From: Streptomyces bambusae
GTDB lineage: Bacteria; Actinomycetota; Actinomycetes; Streptomycetales; Streptomycetaceae
Reading direction: 5' to 3'
Assembly: GCF_020532645.1 (NCBI RefSeq)
Contig: NZ_JAJAUZ010000024.1
Span: 1 to 64,000, forward strand
Length of the DNA: 64,000 nt
Position numbers and translations under genes: made by a program. Numbering within the stretch: position 1 is the first letter of the stretch; every line of letters begins with the position of its first letter. The notes below the pieces were generated by a model. The model was not told the origin of the DNA and made no database searches. It saw only the letters and a program-made list of their open reading frames with translations. Of this stretch, positions 1 through 8,470 are shown in pieces.

Positions 1-60
1 GCCGGGCGGGGGGGGGGGGGGGTGTGGCGGGGGGGGGGGGGGCGGGGGCCCCCCCCCCGC
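1..60. other. Homopolymer G/C tract
   Basis: The window opens with a run of 15 G (8-22), a run of 14 G (29-42) and a run of 10 C (49-58). No gene is supported here. The tracts lie downstream of the binding-protein gene and could form part of a GC-rich terminator. Runs this long are also typical of sequencing or assembly error, so their exact lengths should not be trusted. Confidence 0.6.
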
Positions 61-82
61 GGCGTGGTTCTGGTGTTGAGTC

Positions 83-114
83 ACAGGCCGGGGCCTGTCA
101 GGCCGGGAGGGCCT
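83..114 (-). terminator. Putative terminator of the binding-protein gene
   Basis: Two small GC-rich inverted repeats lie just past the stop codon of the minus-strand gene: ACAGGCC (83-89) with GGCCTGT (92-98), and AGGCC (100-104) with GGCCT (110-114). There is no U-tract, which is usual in Streptomyces. The loop of the first arm pair is only 2 nt, so this is a weak call. Confidence 0.3.
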
Positions 115-144
115 GGGGGATTACGAGGTGAACCCGGGGGCTGC

Positions 145-1380
145 TTACTCGTTGAAGGTGTCGCTCTTGACGTCGACCCACTTGCCGCCCTTGACCTGGT
201 AGACGGTCAGCTGCTTGTTGGTGGTGTCGCCGTACTCGTCGAACGCGACCTTGCCGGTGACGCCGTCGAAGCTGACCTTGCCGAGGGCCTCGACGACCTT
301 GGCGCGGGCGTCCTCCGGGACCTTGTTGCCGTTGGCGGAGACGACGGCCTTGACGGCCTGGATGATGGACCAGGCGGCGTCGTAGGAGTAGCCGCCGTAG
401 GCCGCGTAGTCGTCCTTGTAGCCGCCGGCCTTGTAGTCGGCGATGAAGTTCTTCGCGGTGGGCAGCTTCTCGACCGGGTAGCCGATCGAGGTGGCGAGGT
501 CGCCCTCGTTGGCCTCGGCGGAGGCGCTGATGAAGGCCGGGTCGTAGATGCCGTCGCCACCGAAGGTGGGGATCTTGGCGCCGGTCTTCTTGATCTGGTC
601 GGAGAGCAGGCCGCCCTCGGGGTACTGGCCGCCGAAGTAGACGGAGTCGGCGCCGGAGGACTTGACGCGGTTGGCCGTGGCGGAGAAGTCGGTCTCCTTG
701 ACGGTCACGTGGTCGGTGCCGACGACCTTGCCGCCGAGGCGCTTGAACTCGTCGGAGAAGATCGCCGCGAGGCCGGCGCCGTAGGTCTGCTTGTCGTCGA
801 CGACGAAGACCTTCTTCTTGCCGGCGTCCTTGAAGAGGTACTGGGCGGCGAACTTGCCCTGGACCACGTCGGTGGCGGCGGTGCGGAAGTAGGTCTTGAA
901 GGGGCGCTTGAACTCGCCCTTGCCCCAGTTGTCGCCCTGGCTGAGCGAGGGGTTCGTGTTGGCCGGGGAGACCTGGGCCAGGTTGGCGGAGTTGAAGACG
1001 CCCTGCATGGACTGGGCGACGCCCGAGTTCAGGGGGCCGACGACGCCGAGGACTTCCTTGTTGCCGACGAGCTTGGTGGCGTTGGCCTGGCCGGAGGCCG
1101 GGACGGCCTGGTCGTCGAGGGCCTCGACCTTGAACTCGACTCCGGGGACCTCGTTGTTCTTGTTGGCCGTCTTGGCGGCCAGGTCCACGGAGTTCTTGAT
1201 GCCCTGGCCGAGGGCGGAGAGCGAGCCGGTGAGGGGGGCGTCGACGCCGATCACGACGACGGTCTTCTTGTCGCCGGAGTTGTCGGACTTTCCATCTTCC
1301 CCGCGCGATCCACAGGCGGAGAGGGTCAGCGCCCCGGTGGTGATCACGGTGGTCAGAACGAGCAAAGAACGGTGTCGCAC
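145..1380 (-). CDS. Branched-chain amino acid ABC transporter substrate-binding lipoprotein
   Basis: 411 aa extracellular solute-binding protein of the Leu/Ile/Val-binding (Peripla_BP_6) type. It would capture branched-chain or related hydrophobic amino acids outside the membrane and pass them to a Liv-type ABC importer. The N-terminus has a signal peptide ending in the lipobox LSAC (Cys23), followed by a Ser/Gly/Lys-rich linker. The two-lobed fold starts near VVIGVDAPLTGSLSALGQG. The start is GTG at 1380 with AAAGGAAG upstream. No permease or ATPase genes are visible in the window; in Streptomyces they normally lie further downstream on this strand, beyond position 1. The substrate range cannot be told from sequence. 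Confidence 0.93.
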   Translation of the reverse strand: MRHRSLLVLTTVITTGALTLSACGSRGEDGKSDNSGDKKTVVVIGVDAPLTGSLSALGQGIKNSVDLAAKTANKNNEVPGVEFKVEALDDQAVPASGQANATKLVGNKEVLGVVGPLNSGVAQSMQGVFNSANLAQVSPANTNPSLSQGDNWGKGEFKRPFKTYFRTAATDVVQGKFAAQYLFKDAGKKKVFVVDDKQTYGAGLAAIFSDEFKRLGGKVVGTDHVTVKETDFSATANRVKSSGADSVYFGGQYPEGGLLSDQIKKTGAKIPTFGGDGIYDPAFISASAEANEGDLATSIGYPVEKLPTAKNFIADYKAGGYKDDYAAYGGYSYDAAWSIIQAVKAVVSANGNKVPEDARAKVVEALGKVSFDGVTGKVAFDEYGDTTNKQLTVYQVKGGKWVDVKSDTFNE

Positions 1381-1943
1381 GATTCTTCCTTTCCCTGGCG
1401 CGGCTCCCGCTGTGGGGTGCCGTTCGGTCGCCGGGCCGCTCTGGGAGGTACGCGGCCGTGCTGGTTGCGCCCGGCGGCGCGGTGACTGGCCGTGACTCTA
1501 GAGCGGAGGTGGCGAACTCGGGGAGCGGGGAAAGGAGGATGTGACGCTCTTGTTATGCCAAGGCCAAGAATGTGTGCCGGGAAGTGCGACAGATCGGACC
1601 TTTGGGGGTGTCGTTGATCGTCCGCATGGTGAGAATTCCCAGCTCCGCTAAGGGGCTTGAGGCTTTGATGGTACTGACGCTGATCGTTTTGGCATTTCGG
1701 TAGCGCAATGTGTCCGGCGTGATTCCCCGGCGGGGCTCTGATGTGCGAAAACGGGCTTCGGCGGGGCATTCCGCAACGCTGGATGATTACACAGGGTGAT
1801 GGTGGGTCGGAAGATCATCGGATGGTGCCGGAGCGTTCGAGGGGCGCGTGCAGGGCTCCGACCTGCTGGCCGTGCGCCTGCTGTGCGCCCCCCGGTCGGG
1901 TGACCGGAACGCGGACGGCGGGCGCGGCAATCCGGAGACCGGC
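1381..1943. other. 563-bp intergenic region without a supported gene
   Basis: It lies between two minus-strand genes and must hold the promoter of the binding-protein gene. The part from about 1540 to 1760 is clearly lower in G+C than its surroundings, as expected for a promoter or leader. Open frames here have no codon bias or ribosome site. I could not pick a convincing -35/-10 pair. Confidence 0.6.
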
Positions 1944-2363
1944 TCAGCGCGGCGGGCGCCAGTTCTCGGAGCTGCGCAGCGCCCCGCGCTCCTCCGTGCA
2001 GCGCTGCCGCGTGCGCCGCTCGATCAGCTCAAGTGCCGCCTCGCGGCCGCGAGTTCGCTGTTCCGCGCGGGCCTCTGCGAGTACCTGCTCGTGGATCTCG
2101 AACTGTCCGTTCGACATCCCCTTCTGCTCCCAGTCGAGACCGGCCCACTTACCGCCCGTGAGTGCCTCGCGGGCCCAGTAGGTGATCAGGCTGGTGCAGA
2201 CGTCGGCGGGGGAGCTGGTGCGCGGGGCGGGGCTGGGGGTGGTGCTCGGGGTGGCGGGGCCGGGCGGGGCGGGCGGGCCGGGTGTGGAGCAGCCGGCGGC
2301 GGCCAGGGCGGCGAGGAGCGCGCAGCCGGCGTACCGGGCCAGGGCGTGCGGCGTGGTCCCCAT
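1944..2363 (-). CDS. Small secreted lipoprotein of unknown function
   Basis: 139 aa. A short hydrophobic signal ends in AAAGC (Cys25), a lipobox, so the mature protein should be lipid-anchored on the outer face of the membrane. A Pro/Ala/Ser/Thr-rich linker (about residues 27-50) is followed by a charged, probably helical domain of about 85 residues with two Cys (CTSLI and RQRCTEE). I do not recognise the family beyond a general resemblance to small Streptomyces lipoproteins. The ATG at 2363 is preceded by no Shine-Dalgarno sequence but by TACCGT 7 nt upstream, suggesting a leaderless message. Confidence 0.8.
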   Translation of the reverse strand: MGTTPHALARYAGCALLAALAAAGCSTPGPPAPPGPATPSTTPSPAPRTSSPADVCTSLITYWAREALTGGKWAGLDWEQKGMSNGQFEIHEQVLAEARAEQRTRGREAALELIERRTRQRCTEERGALRSSENWRPPR

Positions 2364-2370
2364 GAAGGGG

Positions 2371-2376
2371 ACGGTA
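2371..2376 (-). promoter_or_regulatory. -10 hexamer TACCGT, probable leaderless start
   Basis: On the minus strand TACCGT ends 7 nt before the ATG at 2363. That places the expected transcription start on or next to the start codon. No ribosome site intervenes. A matching -35 is not obvious. Confidence 0.45.
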
Positions 2377-2532
2377 GGACGTCACCTTCGGTGACACAAC
2401 GGTCGCGGCACGATTGCCGCGCGCCGCCGGGCCCTCCCCGGCGGCCTGGCGGAGGGCCGGGGAGCGCCGCGCGGCGGCTGCGGACGGGGCCGGGTGCGGG
2501 TTCCCGTACCGACTTGCCCGTGCGGGTGCGGG

Positions 2533-3021
2533 TCAGGGGGTGGCGGGCGTCGCCGGCGGTTCGGCGGCGTCCAGCTCGCGGAGCATGCAGGTCAGGCGGG
2601 CCGTGCAGACCCGCCGGCCGTCCTCGTCGGTGATGGCGATCTCGTACGTGGCGGTGGAGCGGCCGCGGTGCAGCGGGGTGGCGGTGCCGGTGACCAGGCC
2701 GGAGCGGGCCGCCCGGTGGTGGGTGCAGTTCAGGTCCAGGCCGACGGCGATCTTCCGGTGGCCGCCGTGCAGCATCGCACCGACCGAGCCGAGGGTCTCG
2801 GCGAGCACGGCGGAGGCGCCGCCGTGCAGCAGCCCGTACGGCTGGGTGTTGCCCTCGACGGGCATGGTGCCGACGACCCGGTCGGGTGCGGCCTCCAGGA
2901 TCTGGATGCCCATGCGGTTGCCGAGGTGGCCCGCGGAGAACAGGGCGGGCAGGTCGATCCCGAGCCCGGCGTACTCGTCGATGATCTCCTGCGGGAACTT
3001 CACGTGCGTCTGCTCGCCCAT
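2533..3021 (-). CDS. PaaI-family hotdog-fold thioesterase
   Basis: 162 aa, the usual length for a single hotdog-fold acyl-CoA thioesterase of the PaaI/YbgC superfamily. Members hydrolyse aryl- or acyl-CoA thioesters in the cytoplasm. The core is visible as a VVGTMPVEGNTQPYGLLHGG segment. The HGG motif followed by A-S-A-V-L-A-E-T-L-G-S is the helix carrying the catalytic Glu/Asp of the PaaI group. The strands that follow include the AVGLDLNCTHHR segment. The gene lies 105 bp after the YdeP-like oxidoreductase on the same strand and may be co-transcribed. An imperfect palindrome sits just upstream of the start. The physiological substrate is unknown. Confidence 0.88.
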   Translation of the reverse strand: MGEQTHVKFPQEIIDEYAGLGIDLPALFSAGHLGNRMGIQILEAAPDRVVGTMPVEGNTQPYGLLHGGASAVLAETLGSVGAMLHGGHRKIAVGLDLNCTHHRAARSGLVTGTATPLHRGRSTATYEIAITDEDGRRVCTARLTCMLRELDAAEPPATPATP

Positions 3022-3038
3022 GGGGCCGGCTCCGTTCG

Positions 3039-3052
3039 TAAACGACCGTTAA
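3039..3052. promoter_or_regulatory. Possible TetR-type operator
   Basis: TAAACG-AC-CGTTAA is an imperfect inverted repeat centred about 25 bp upstream of the thioesterase start, in an AT-rich patch. Its size and position fit a TetR-family operator overlapping a promoter. No TetR gene is next to it, so the regulator is unknown. Confidence 0.3.
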
Positions 3053-3126
3053 CTAGGGTCTTCATATCAGGTGACCGGGGAGTACGGACAGCCGCCCGCA
3101 CTCCCCGGCCCGCACGTCCGGGCAGG

Positions 3127-5409
3127 TCAGGCGCCGCCGCCGGCCGGCTCGAAGCGGACGATCACCGACTTGCTGGCCGGGGTGTTGCTGGTGTCGGCGG
3201 TCGAACCGAGCGGCACCAGGACGTTCGTCTCCGGGTAGTACGCGGCGGCGCAGCCGCGCGCGGTCGGGTAGTGCACCACCCGGAACCCCGGAGCGCGCCG
3301 CTCCACCCCGTCCTTCCACTCGCTCACCAGGTCCGTGTACGCGCCGTCCGCCAGGCCCAGACCGCGGGCGTCGTCGGGGTTGACGAGGACCACGCGGCGG
3401 CCGCCGGTGATGCCGCGGTAGCGGTCGTCCAGTCCGTAGACCGTGGTGTTGTACTGGTCGTGCGAGCGCAGCGTCTGCAGCAGCAGCCGGCCCTCGGGCA
3501 CCTCGGGGTACTCGACCGGGGCGGCGGTGAAGTTGGCCTTGCCGGTGGCGGTCGGGAAGCGGCGCTCGTCGCGGGGGGCGTGCGGCAGGGTGAAGCCGCC
3601 GGGCCGGGCGACGCGGGCGTTGAAGTCCTCGAAGCCGGGCACCACCCGCGAGATCCGGTCGCGGACCGCCCCGTAGTCGCGCTCGAACTCCTCCCACGGG
3701 GTCGCCGACGCCTCGCCGAGGACGGCGCGCGCCATCCGCGCCACGATCGCGGGCTCGGACAGCAGGTGCGGGCTGGCCGGGACGAGGTTGCCGCGGGAGG
3801 AGTGCACCATGCCCATGGAGTCCTCGACGGTCACGAACTGGCGGCCGGTGGCCTGCACGTCCTTGTCGGTGCGGCCCAGGGTGGGCAGGATGAGGGCGCG
3901 GCGGCCGGTGACCGCGTGGGAGCGGTTCAGTTTCGTGGAGACGTGCACGGTCAGGGCGGCCTTGCGCATGGCGGCCTCGGTGACCTCGGTGTCGGGGGTG
4001 GCGCCGACGAAGTTGCCGCCCATCGCGAAGAACACCCTGGCCTCGCCGTCGCGCAGCGCCTCGATGGAGCGGACCACGTCGAAGCCGTGGTGCCGGGGCG
4101 AGGTGATGCCGAACTCCTTGTCGAGGGCGTCGAGGAATGCCGGTGCGGGCCGCTCGAAGATGCCCATCGTGCGGTCGCCCTGCACGTTGGAGTGGCCGCG
4201 GACCGGGCAGACGCCGGCGCCGGGGCGGCCGATGTTGCCGCGCAGCAGCAGGAAGTTGACGACCTCGCGGATGGTGGCGACGGCGTGCTTGTGCTGGGTG
4301 AGGCCCATCGCCCAGCAGACGATGGTGCGCTTCGAGGCGAGCACCATGCGCAGCGCCTCCTCGATCTCGGCGCGCTGCAGGCCGGTGGCCTTCAGGGTCT
4401 CGTCCCAGTCGGCTCCGGCCGCCGCCGCGGCGAACTCCTCGTAGCCGTGGGTGTGTTCGCGTACGAAGGTCTCGTCGACGGCGCCTTCGGTGGCGAGGAC
4501 CAGCTTGTTGAGGAGGCGGAAGAGGGCCTGGTCGCCGCCGATGCGGATCTGGAGGAACAGGTCGTTGAGGGCGGCGCCGCGGATCATGCCGAGCGGGGTC
4601 TGGGGGTTCTTGAACCGCTCCATGCCGGCTTCCGGCAGCGGGTTCACCGAGATGATCTTCGCGCCGGCGGCCTTGGCCTGCTCCAGGGCGGAGAGCATCC
4701 GCGGGTGGTTGGTGCCGGGGTTCTGGCCGGCCACGATGATCAGATCGGCCTGGTGGAGGTCTTCGAGGGAGACGCTGCCCTTGCCGATGCCGATGGTCTC
4801 GACCAGCGCCGAGCCGGAGGACTCGTGGCACATGTTCGAGCAGTCCGGCAGGTTGTTGGTGCCGAACTCGCGGGCGAACAGCTGGAGCAGGAACGCGGCC
4901 TCGTTGCTGGTGCGGCCGGAGGTGTAGAAGAGCGCCTCGTCGGGGGACGACAGGGCGCGCAGCTCCTCGGCGATGATCGCGAAGGCGCGTTCCCAGGTGA
5001 CGGCCTCGTAGCGGTCGGCGCCCTCGGGCAGGTACATCGGCTGGGTGAGGCGGCCCTGCTGGCCCAGCCAGTAGCCGGACCGGCCGGCGAGGTCGGACAG
5101 CGGGTGCGCGGCGAAGAAGTCGGGGGTGACCCGGCGCAGGGTGGCTTCCTCGGCGACGGCCTTGGCACCGTTCTCGCAGAACTCGGCGGTGTGCCGCTTG
5201 TCGCCCTCGGGCCAGGCGCAGCCGGGGCAGTCGAAGCCGTCCTTCTGGTTGACCTTGAGGAGGGTCTGCGCGGTGCGGCGCAGGCCCATCTGGGCCTGGG
5301 CGATCTTCAGGGTGTGGCCGATGGCGGGCAGGCCCGCCGCCGCGTGCTTGGGGGGCGCGACCTGCGGTGCGTCCTGGACCGGATCCCCTGCGGGCGGCTT
5401 GGTGGCCAT
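3127..5409 (-). CDS. YdeP/FdhF-type molybdopterin oxidoreductase
   Basis: 760 aa cytoplasmic protein of the formate dehydrogenase-alpha-like YdeP family (bis-MGD molybdenum enzymes). The substrate is unknown for nearly all members. It begins after an ATG at 5409 with GGGGAG upstream; the frame is open 79 codons further, but that extension overlaps polA and looks non-coding. A Cys-rich N-terminal segment (CPGCAWPEG then EFC) is the family's probable Fe-S site. The molybdopterin-binding core follows, with the SNMCHESSGSALVETIGIGK segment and IVAGQNPGTNHPRML. The C-terminal MopB-like domain carries SHDQYNTTVYGLDDRYRG. There is no Tat signal. A FdhD-like sulfurtransferase, often adjacent to such genes, is not in the window. 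Confidence 0.9.
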   Translation of the reverse strand: MATKPPAGDPVQDAPQVAPPKHAAAGLPAIGHTLKIAQAQMGLRRTAQTLLKVNQKDGFDCPGCAWPEGDKRHTAEFCENGAKAVAEEATLRRVTPDFFAAHPLSDLAGRSGYWLGQQGRLTQPMYLPEGADRYEAVTWERAFAIIAEELRALSSPDEALFYTSGRTSNEAAFLLQLFAREFGTNNLPDCSNMCHESSGSALVETIGIGKGSVSLEDLHQADLIIVAGQNPGTNHPRMLSALEQAKAAGAKIISVNPLPEAGMERFKNPQTPLGMIRGAALNDLFLQIRIGGDQALFRLLNKLVLATEGAVDETFVREHTHGYEEFAAAAAGADWDETLKATGLQRAEIEEALRMVLASKRTIVCWAMGLTQHKHAVATIREVVNFLLLRGNIGRPGAGVCPVRGHSNVQGDRTMGIFERPAPAFLDALDKEFGITSPRHHGFDVVRSIEALRDGEARVFFAMGGNFVGATPDTEVTEAAMRKAALTVHVSTKLNRSHAVTGRRALILPTLGRTDKDVQATGRQFVTVEDSMGMVHSSRGNLVPASPHLLSEPAIVARMARAVLGEASATPWEEFERDYGAVRDRISRVVPGFEDFNARVARPGGFTLPHAPRDERRFPTATGKANFTAAPVEYPEVPEGRLLLQTLRSHDQYNTTVYGLDDRYRGITGGRRVVLVNPDDARGLGLADGAYTDLVSEWKDGVERRAPGFRVVHYPTARGCAAAYYPETNVLVPLGSTADTSNTPASKSVIVRFEPAGGGA

Positions 5410-5508
5410 GTCGCTCCCCTTTGAACGTGGTGCCGTGCGGTGTGGTGCCACTCCGATCCTGTCACGCCCCGGGAGGCGGGCAGCCGCTGCATTGTCGGCG
5501 GGGCCGAC

Positions 5509-5514
5509 TAGGCT
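5509..5514 (+). promoter_or_regulatory. -10 hexamer TAGGCT upstream of polA
   Basis: TAGGCT ends 7 nt before the GTG start of polA, with no Shine-Dalgarno sequence between. This is the arrangement of a leaderless transcript. TTGTCG lies 11 nt further upstream, which is too close for a standard -35. Confidence 0.45.
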
Positions 5515-5521
5515 CGGGGGC

Positions 5522-8242
5522 GTGGCAGAGACAGCAGCGAAGCAGACCGACCAGACCCCAGCGGAGCAGCGCCCGCGCCTGATGCTCATGGACGGGCATT
5601 CCCTGGCGTACCGGGCGTTCTTCGCGCTGCCCGCGGAGAACTTCACGACCGCTGCGGGCCAGCCGACGAACGCGATCTACGGGTTCGCTTCGATGCTGGC
5701 GAACACCCTGCGGGACGAGGCGCCCACGCACTTCGCGGTGGCGTTCGACGTGTCGCGCAAGACCTGGCGGTCGCAGGAGTTCCCCGAGTACAAGGCGAAC
5801 CGCTCGAAGACGCCCGACGAGTTCAAGGGGCAGGTCGAGCTGATCGGCGAGCTGCTGGACGCGATGGCGGTGCCGCGGTTCGCGGTGGACGGCTTCGAGG
5901 CCGACGACGTGATCGCGACGCTGGCCACGCAGGCCGAGGCGGCCGGCTTCGACGTCCTGATCGTCACCGGTGACCGCGACTCGTTCCAGCTGGTCAGCGG
6001 GCAGACCACGGTGCTGTACCCGACCAAGGGCGTCTCCGAGCTGACGCGGTTCACGCCGGAGAAGGTCCAGGAGAAGTACGGGCTGACGCCCTCGCAGTAC
6101 CCGGACTTCGCGGCGCTGCGCGGCGACCCGTCGGACAACCTGCCGGGCATCCCGGGCGTCGGCGAGAAGACCGCCGCCAAGTGGATCAACCAGTTCGGTT
6201 CGTTCGCGGAGCTGGTGGAGCGGGCCGACGAGGTGAAGGGGAAGGCCGGGCAGAACTTCCGCGACCACCTGGACGCCGTGAAGATGAACCGCGTCCTGAC
6301 CGAGATGGTCCGTGACGTGGAACTCGGCAGCACCCCCGCCGACCTGGCCCGCAAGCCGTACGACCGGAAGGCCGTCACGGGCGTCCTCGACGTCCTGGAG
6401 ATCCGCAACGCCTCGCTGCGCGAGCGGCTGCTGGCCGTGGACCCGGGCGCCGAGCAGGACGAGGAGCCGGCACCGGCCGCCGGGGTGGAGCTGGACGGCA
6501 GCGTGCTGGGCGCGGGCGAGCTGGCCCCGTGGCTGGCGGCGCACGCGTCGGGCCCGCTGGGCGTGGCCACGGTCGACAGCTGGGCGCTGGGCGCCGGCCG
6601 GGTCGCCGAGGTGGCGCTGGCCGCCGCCGGCGGGGCGGCTGCCTGGTTCGACCCGGCGCAGCTGGACGAGGCCGACGAGCAGGCGTTCGCCGCGTGGATC
6701 GGCGACGCCGACCGCCCCAAGGTGATGCACAACGCCAAGGCCGCGATGCGGGTGTTCCCCGAGCACGGCTGGACCGTCGCGGGCGTCGCGATGGACACGG
6801 CGCTGGCGGCGTACCTGGTCAAGCCGGGCCGGCGGTCGTTCGCGCTGGACGTGCTGTCCGTCGAGTACCTGGGCCGCGAGCTCCAGCCGGCCGCCGCCGA
6901 CGGGCAGCTGGCGTTCGGGGCCGACGAGTCCGCGGAGGCGGACGCGCTGATGGCGCAGGCCCGCGCGGTCCTCGACCTCGGTGACGCGTTCACCGGCCGG
7001 CTCGCTGAGGTCGGCGCGGTCGAGCTGCTGCACGAGGTGGAGCTGCCGACGTCCGAGCTGCTGGCCCGGATGGAGCGGTACGGCATCGCCGCCGACCGCG
7101 ACCACCTGGAGGCGATGGAGCGGCAGTTCGCGGACGCCGTGCAGCAGGCGGTGAAGGAGGCCCACGCCACGGTGGGCCACGAGTTCAACCTGGGCTCGCC
7201 CAAGCAGCTCCAGGAGGTGTTCTTCGGCGAGCTGGGCCTGCCCAAGACGAAGAAGACCAAGACCGGCTACACCACGGACGCCGACGCGCTGGCCTGGCTG
7301 GCCTCGCAGACGGACCACGAACTCCCCGTGATCATGCTGCGGCACCGGGAGCAGGCGCGGCTGCGGTCCACCGTCGAGGGCCTGATCAAGACGGTCGCGG
7401 CCGACGGCCGGGTGCACACCACCTTCAGCCAGACGGTCGCCGCCACCGGCCGGCTGTCGTCGACCGACCCGAACCTGCAGAACGTCCCGGTGCGCACCGA
7501 CGAGGGCCGGGCGATCCGCCGCGGCTTCGTCGTCGGCGACGGCTTCGAGTCGCTGATGACGGCCGACTACAGCCAGATCGAGCTGCGCGTGATGGCCCAC
7601 CTGTCCGAGGACGAGGGCCTGATCGAGGCGTTCCTGTCCGGTGAGGACCTGCACACCACGGTCGCCTCGCAGGTGTTCGGCGTGGAGCGGTCGGCCGTCG
7701 ACGCGGAGATGCGGCGCAAGATCAAGGCGATGTCGTACGGGCTGGCGTACGGGCTGTCCGCGTTCGGCCTGTCGCAGCAGCTGGGCATCGACCCGGCGGA
7801 GGCGCGCGGGCTGATGGACACGTTCTTCGAGCGGTTCGGCGGCGTGCGGGACTATCTGCAGCGGGTGGTCGACGAGGCCCGGGCGACCGGGTACACGGCG
7901 ACGATGCTGGGCCGCCGCCGGTACCTGCCGGACCTCAACAGCGACAACCGGCAGCGGCGCGAGGCGGCCGAGCGGATGGCGCTGAACGCGCCGATCCAGG
8001 GGACGGCGGCGGACATCGTCAAGGTCGCGATGATCCGCGTCGACCGCGCGCTCGTCTCGGCGGGACTGTCCTCCCGGATGCTGCTCCAGGTCCACGACGA
8101 AATCGTCCTGGAGGTCGCGCCGGGGGAGCGGGCGCAAGTCGAGGAGCTGGTCCGCCGGGAGATGGCGGCCGCGGTGGAACTCCGCGCGCCGCTGGACGTC
8201 TCGGTCGGCGCCGGCCCCGACTGGGAGTCCGCCGCCCACTGA
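5522..8242 (+). CDS. polA: DNA polymerase I
   Basis: 906 aa. Fills repair gaps and matures Okazaki fragments, and works with UvrABC in excision repair. The 5'-nuclease domain (about residues 20-310) begins LMLMDGHSLAYRAFFALP and includes the GDPSDNLPGIPGVGEKTA helix-hairpin-helix. The 3'-5' exonuclease fold (about 320-510) lacks the catalytic acids: the first motif reads ATVDSWALG and the second HNAKAAMRVF. It is therefore probably without proofreading, as known for other actinobacterial Pol I. The polymerase domain shows motif A DYSQIELRV (Asp near 682), motif B RRKIKAMSYGLAYG and motif C LQVHDEIVLE. I chose GTG 5522 because of the family N-terminus and the -10 just upstream. Divergent from the YdeP-like gene. 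Confidence 0.97.
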   Translation: MAETAAKQTDQTPAEQRPRLMLMDGHSLAYRAFFALPAENFTTAAGQPTNAIYGFASMLANTLRDEAPTHFAVAFDVSRKTWRSQEFPEYKANRSKTPDEFKGQVELIGELLDAMAVPRFAVDGFEADDVIATLATQAEAAGFDVLIVTGDRDSFQLVSGQTTVLYPTKGVSELTRFTPEKVQEKYGLTPSQYPDFAALRGDPSDNLPGIPGVGEKTAAKWINQFGSFAELVERADEVKGKAGQNFRDHLDAVKMNRVLTEMVRDVELGSTPADLARKPYDRKAVTGVLDVLEIRNASLRERLLAVDPGAEQDEEPAPAAGVELDGSVLGAGELAPWLAAHASGPLGVATVDSWALGAGRVAEVALAAAGGAAAWFDPAQLDEADEQAFAAWIGDADRPKVMHNAKAAMRVFPEHGWTVAGVAMDTALAAYLVKPGRRSFALDVLSVEYLGRELQPAAADGQLAFGADESAEADALMAQARAVLDLGDAFTGRLAEVGAVELLHEVELPTSELLARMERYGIAADRDHLEAMERQFADAVQQAVKEAHATVGHEFNLGSPKQLQEVFFGELGLPKTKKTKTGYTTDADALAWLASQTDHELPVIMLRHREQARLRSTVEGLIKTVAADGRVHTTFSQTVAATGRLSSTDPNLQNVPVRTDEGRAIRRGFVVGDGFESLMTADYSQIELRVMAHLSEDEGLIEAFLSGEDLHTTVASQVFGVERSAVDAEMRRKIKAMSYGLAYGLSAFGLSQQLGIDPAEARGLMDTFFERFGGVRDYLQRVVDEARATGYTATMLGRRRYLPDLNSDNRQRREAAERMALNAPIQGTAADIVKVAMIRVDRALVSAGLSSRMLLQVHDEIVLEVAPGERAQVEELVRREMAAAVELRAPLDVSVGAGPDWESAAH

Positions 8243-8255
8243 CCCCCGGGTTCCC

Positions 8256-8470
8256 TCAATCGCCGGACGGGCCGGAGTCTGCCGGCGGGGGCCGCCGGAC
8301 TTCCCTGTAGCGCTGGATGCTGCGGGGCAAGATCCAGCCCCGCCGGCGATTGAGGCGCGGGGTCCGGGGCGGAGCCCCGATCTTTCAGCCCGTCCGGCGT
8401 TTGAGGACCGGGGGTCCCGGGGCCGAGCCCCGGTTCGGGGAAGGGGCGGGGGAGAGGCCCCGCAGGGTCA
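8256..8470. repeat. Dispersed GC-rich intergenic repeat, copy A
   Basis: GC-rich palindromic segment. Its 3' part (8324-8470) closely matches copy B at 10710-10857. Both contain GGGGCAARATCCAGCCCCGC, GTCCGGGGCGGAGCCCCGAT, CCGTCCGGCGTTTGAGGACC, and end in CCCCGCAGGGTCA. Internal inverted repeats such as GGGGC...GCCCC form strong hairpins. It lies between polA and the convergent DUF4184 gene, whose stop codon is the last three bases of the repeat. It may serve both genes as a terminator. Confidence 0.8.

Noticed and set aside
22..1485. 487-codon plus-strand open frame across the binding-protein gene
   Set aside because: Translation is low-complexity Gly/Val/Leu/Asp, the mirror image of the well-supported lipoprotein gene on the other strand; it begins in the poly-G tract.
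1381..1943. 138-codon minus-strand and 146-codon plus-strand frames in the intergenic region
   Set aside because: Poor third-position GC bias, no ribosome site, and one overlaps the binding-protein start; more likely promoter DNA.
5410..5646. 79-codon N-terminal extension of the YdeP-like oxidoreductase
   Set aside because: It runs through the polA start region, lacks family similarity, and ATG 5409 has a good ribosome site.
5462..8239. 925-codon minus-strand frame opposite polA
   Set aside because: Arg/Val/Gln/His-rich composition is the usual antisense shadow in high-GC DNA, and polA motifs are clear on the plus strand.
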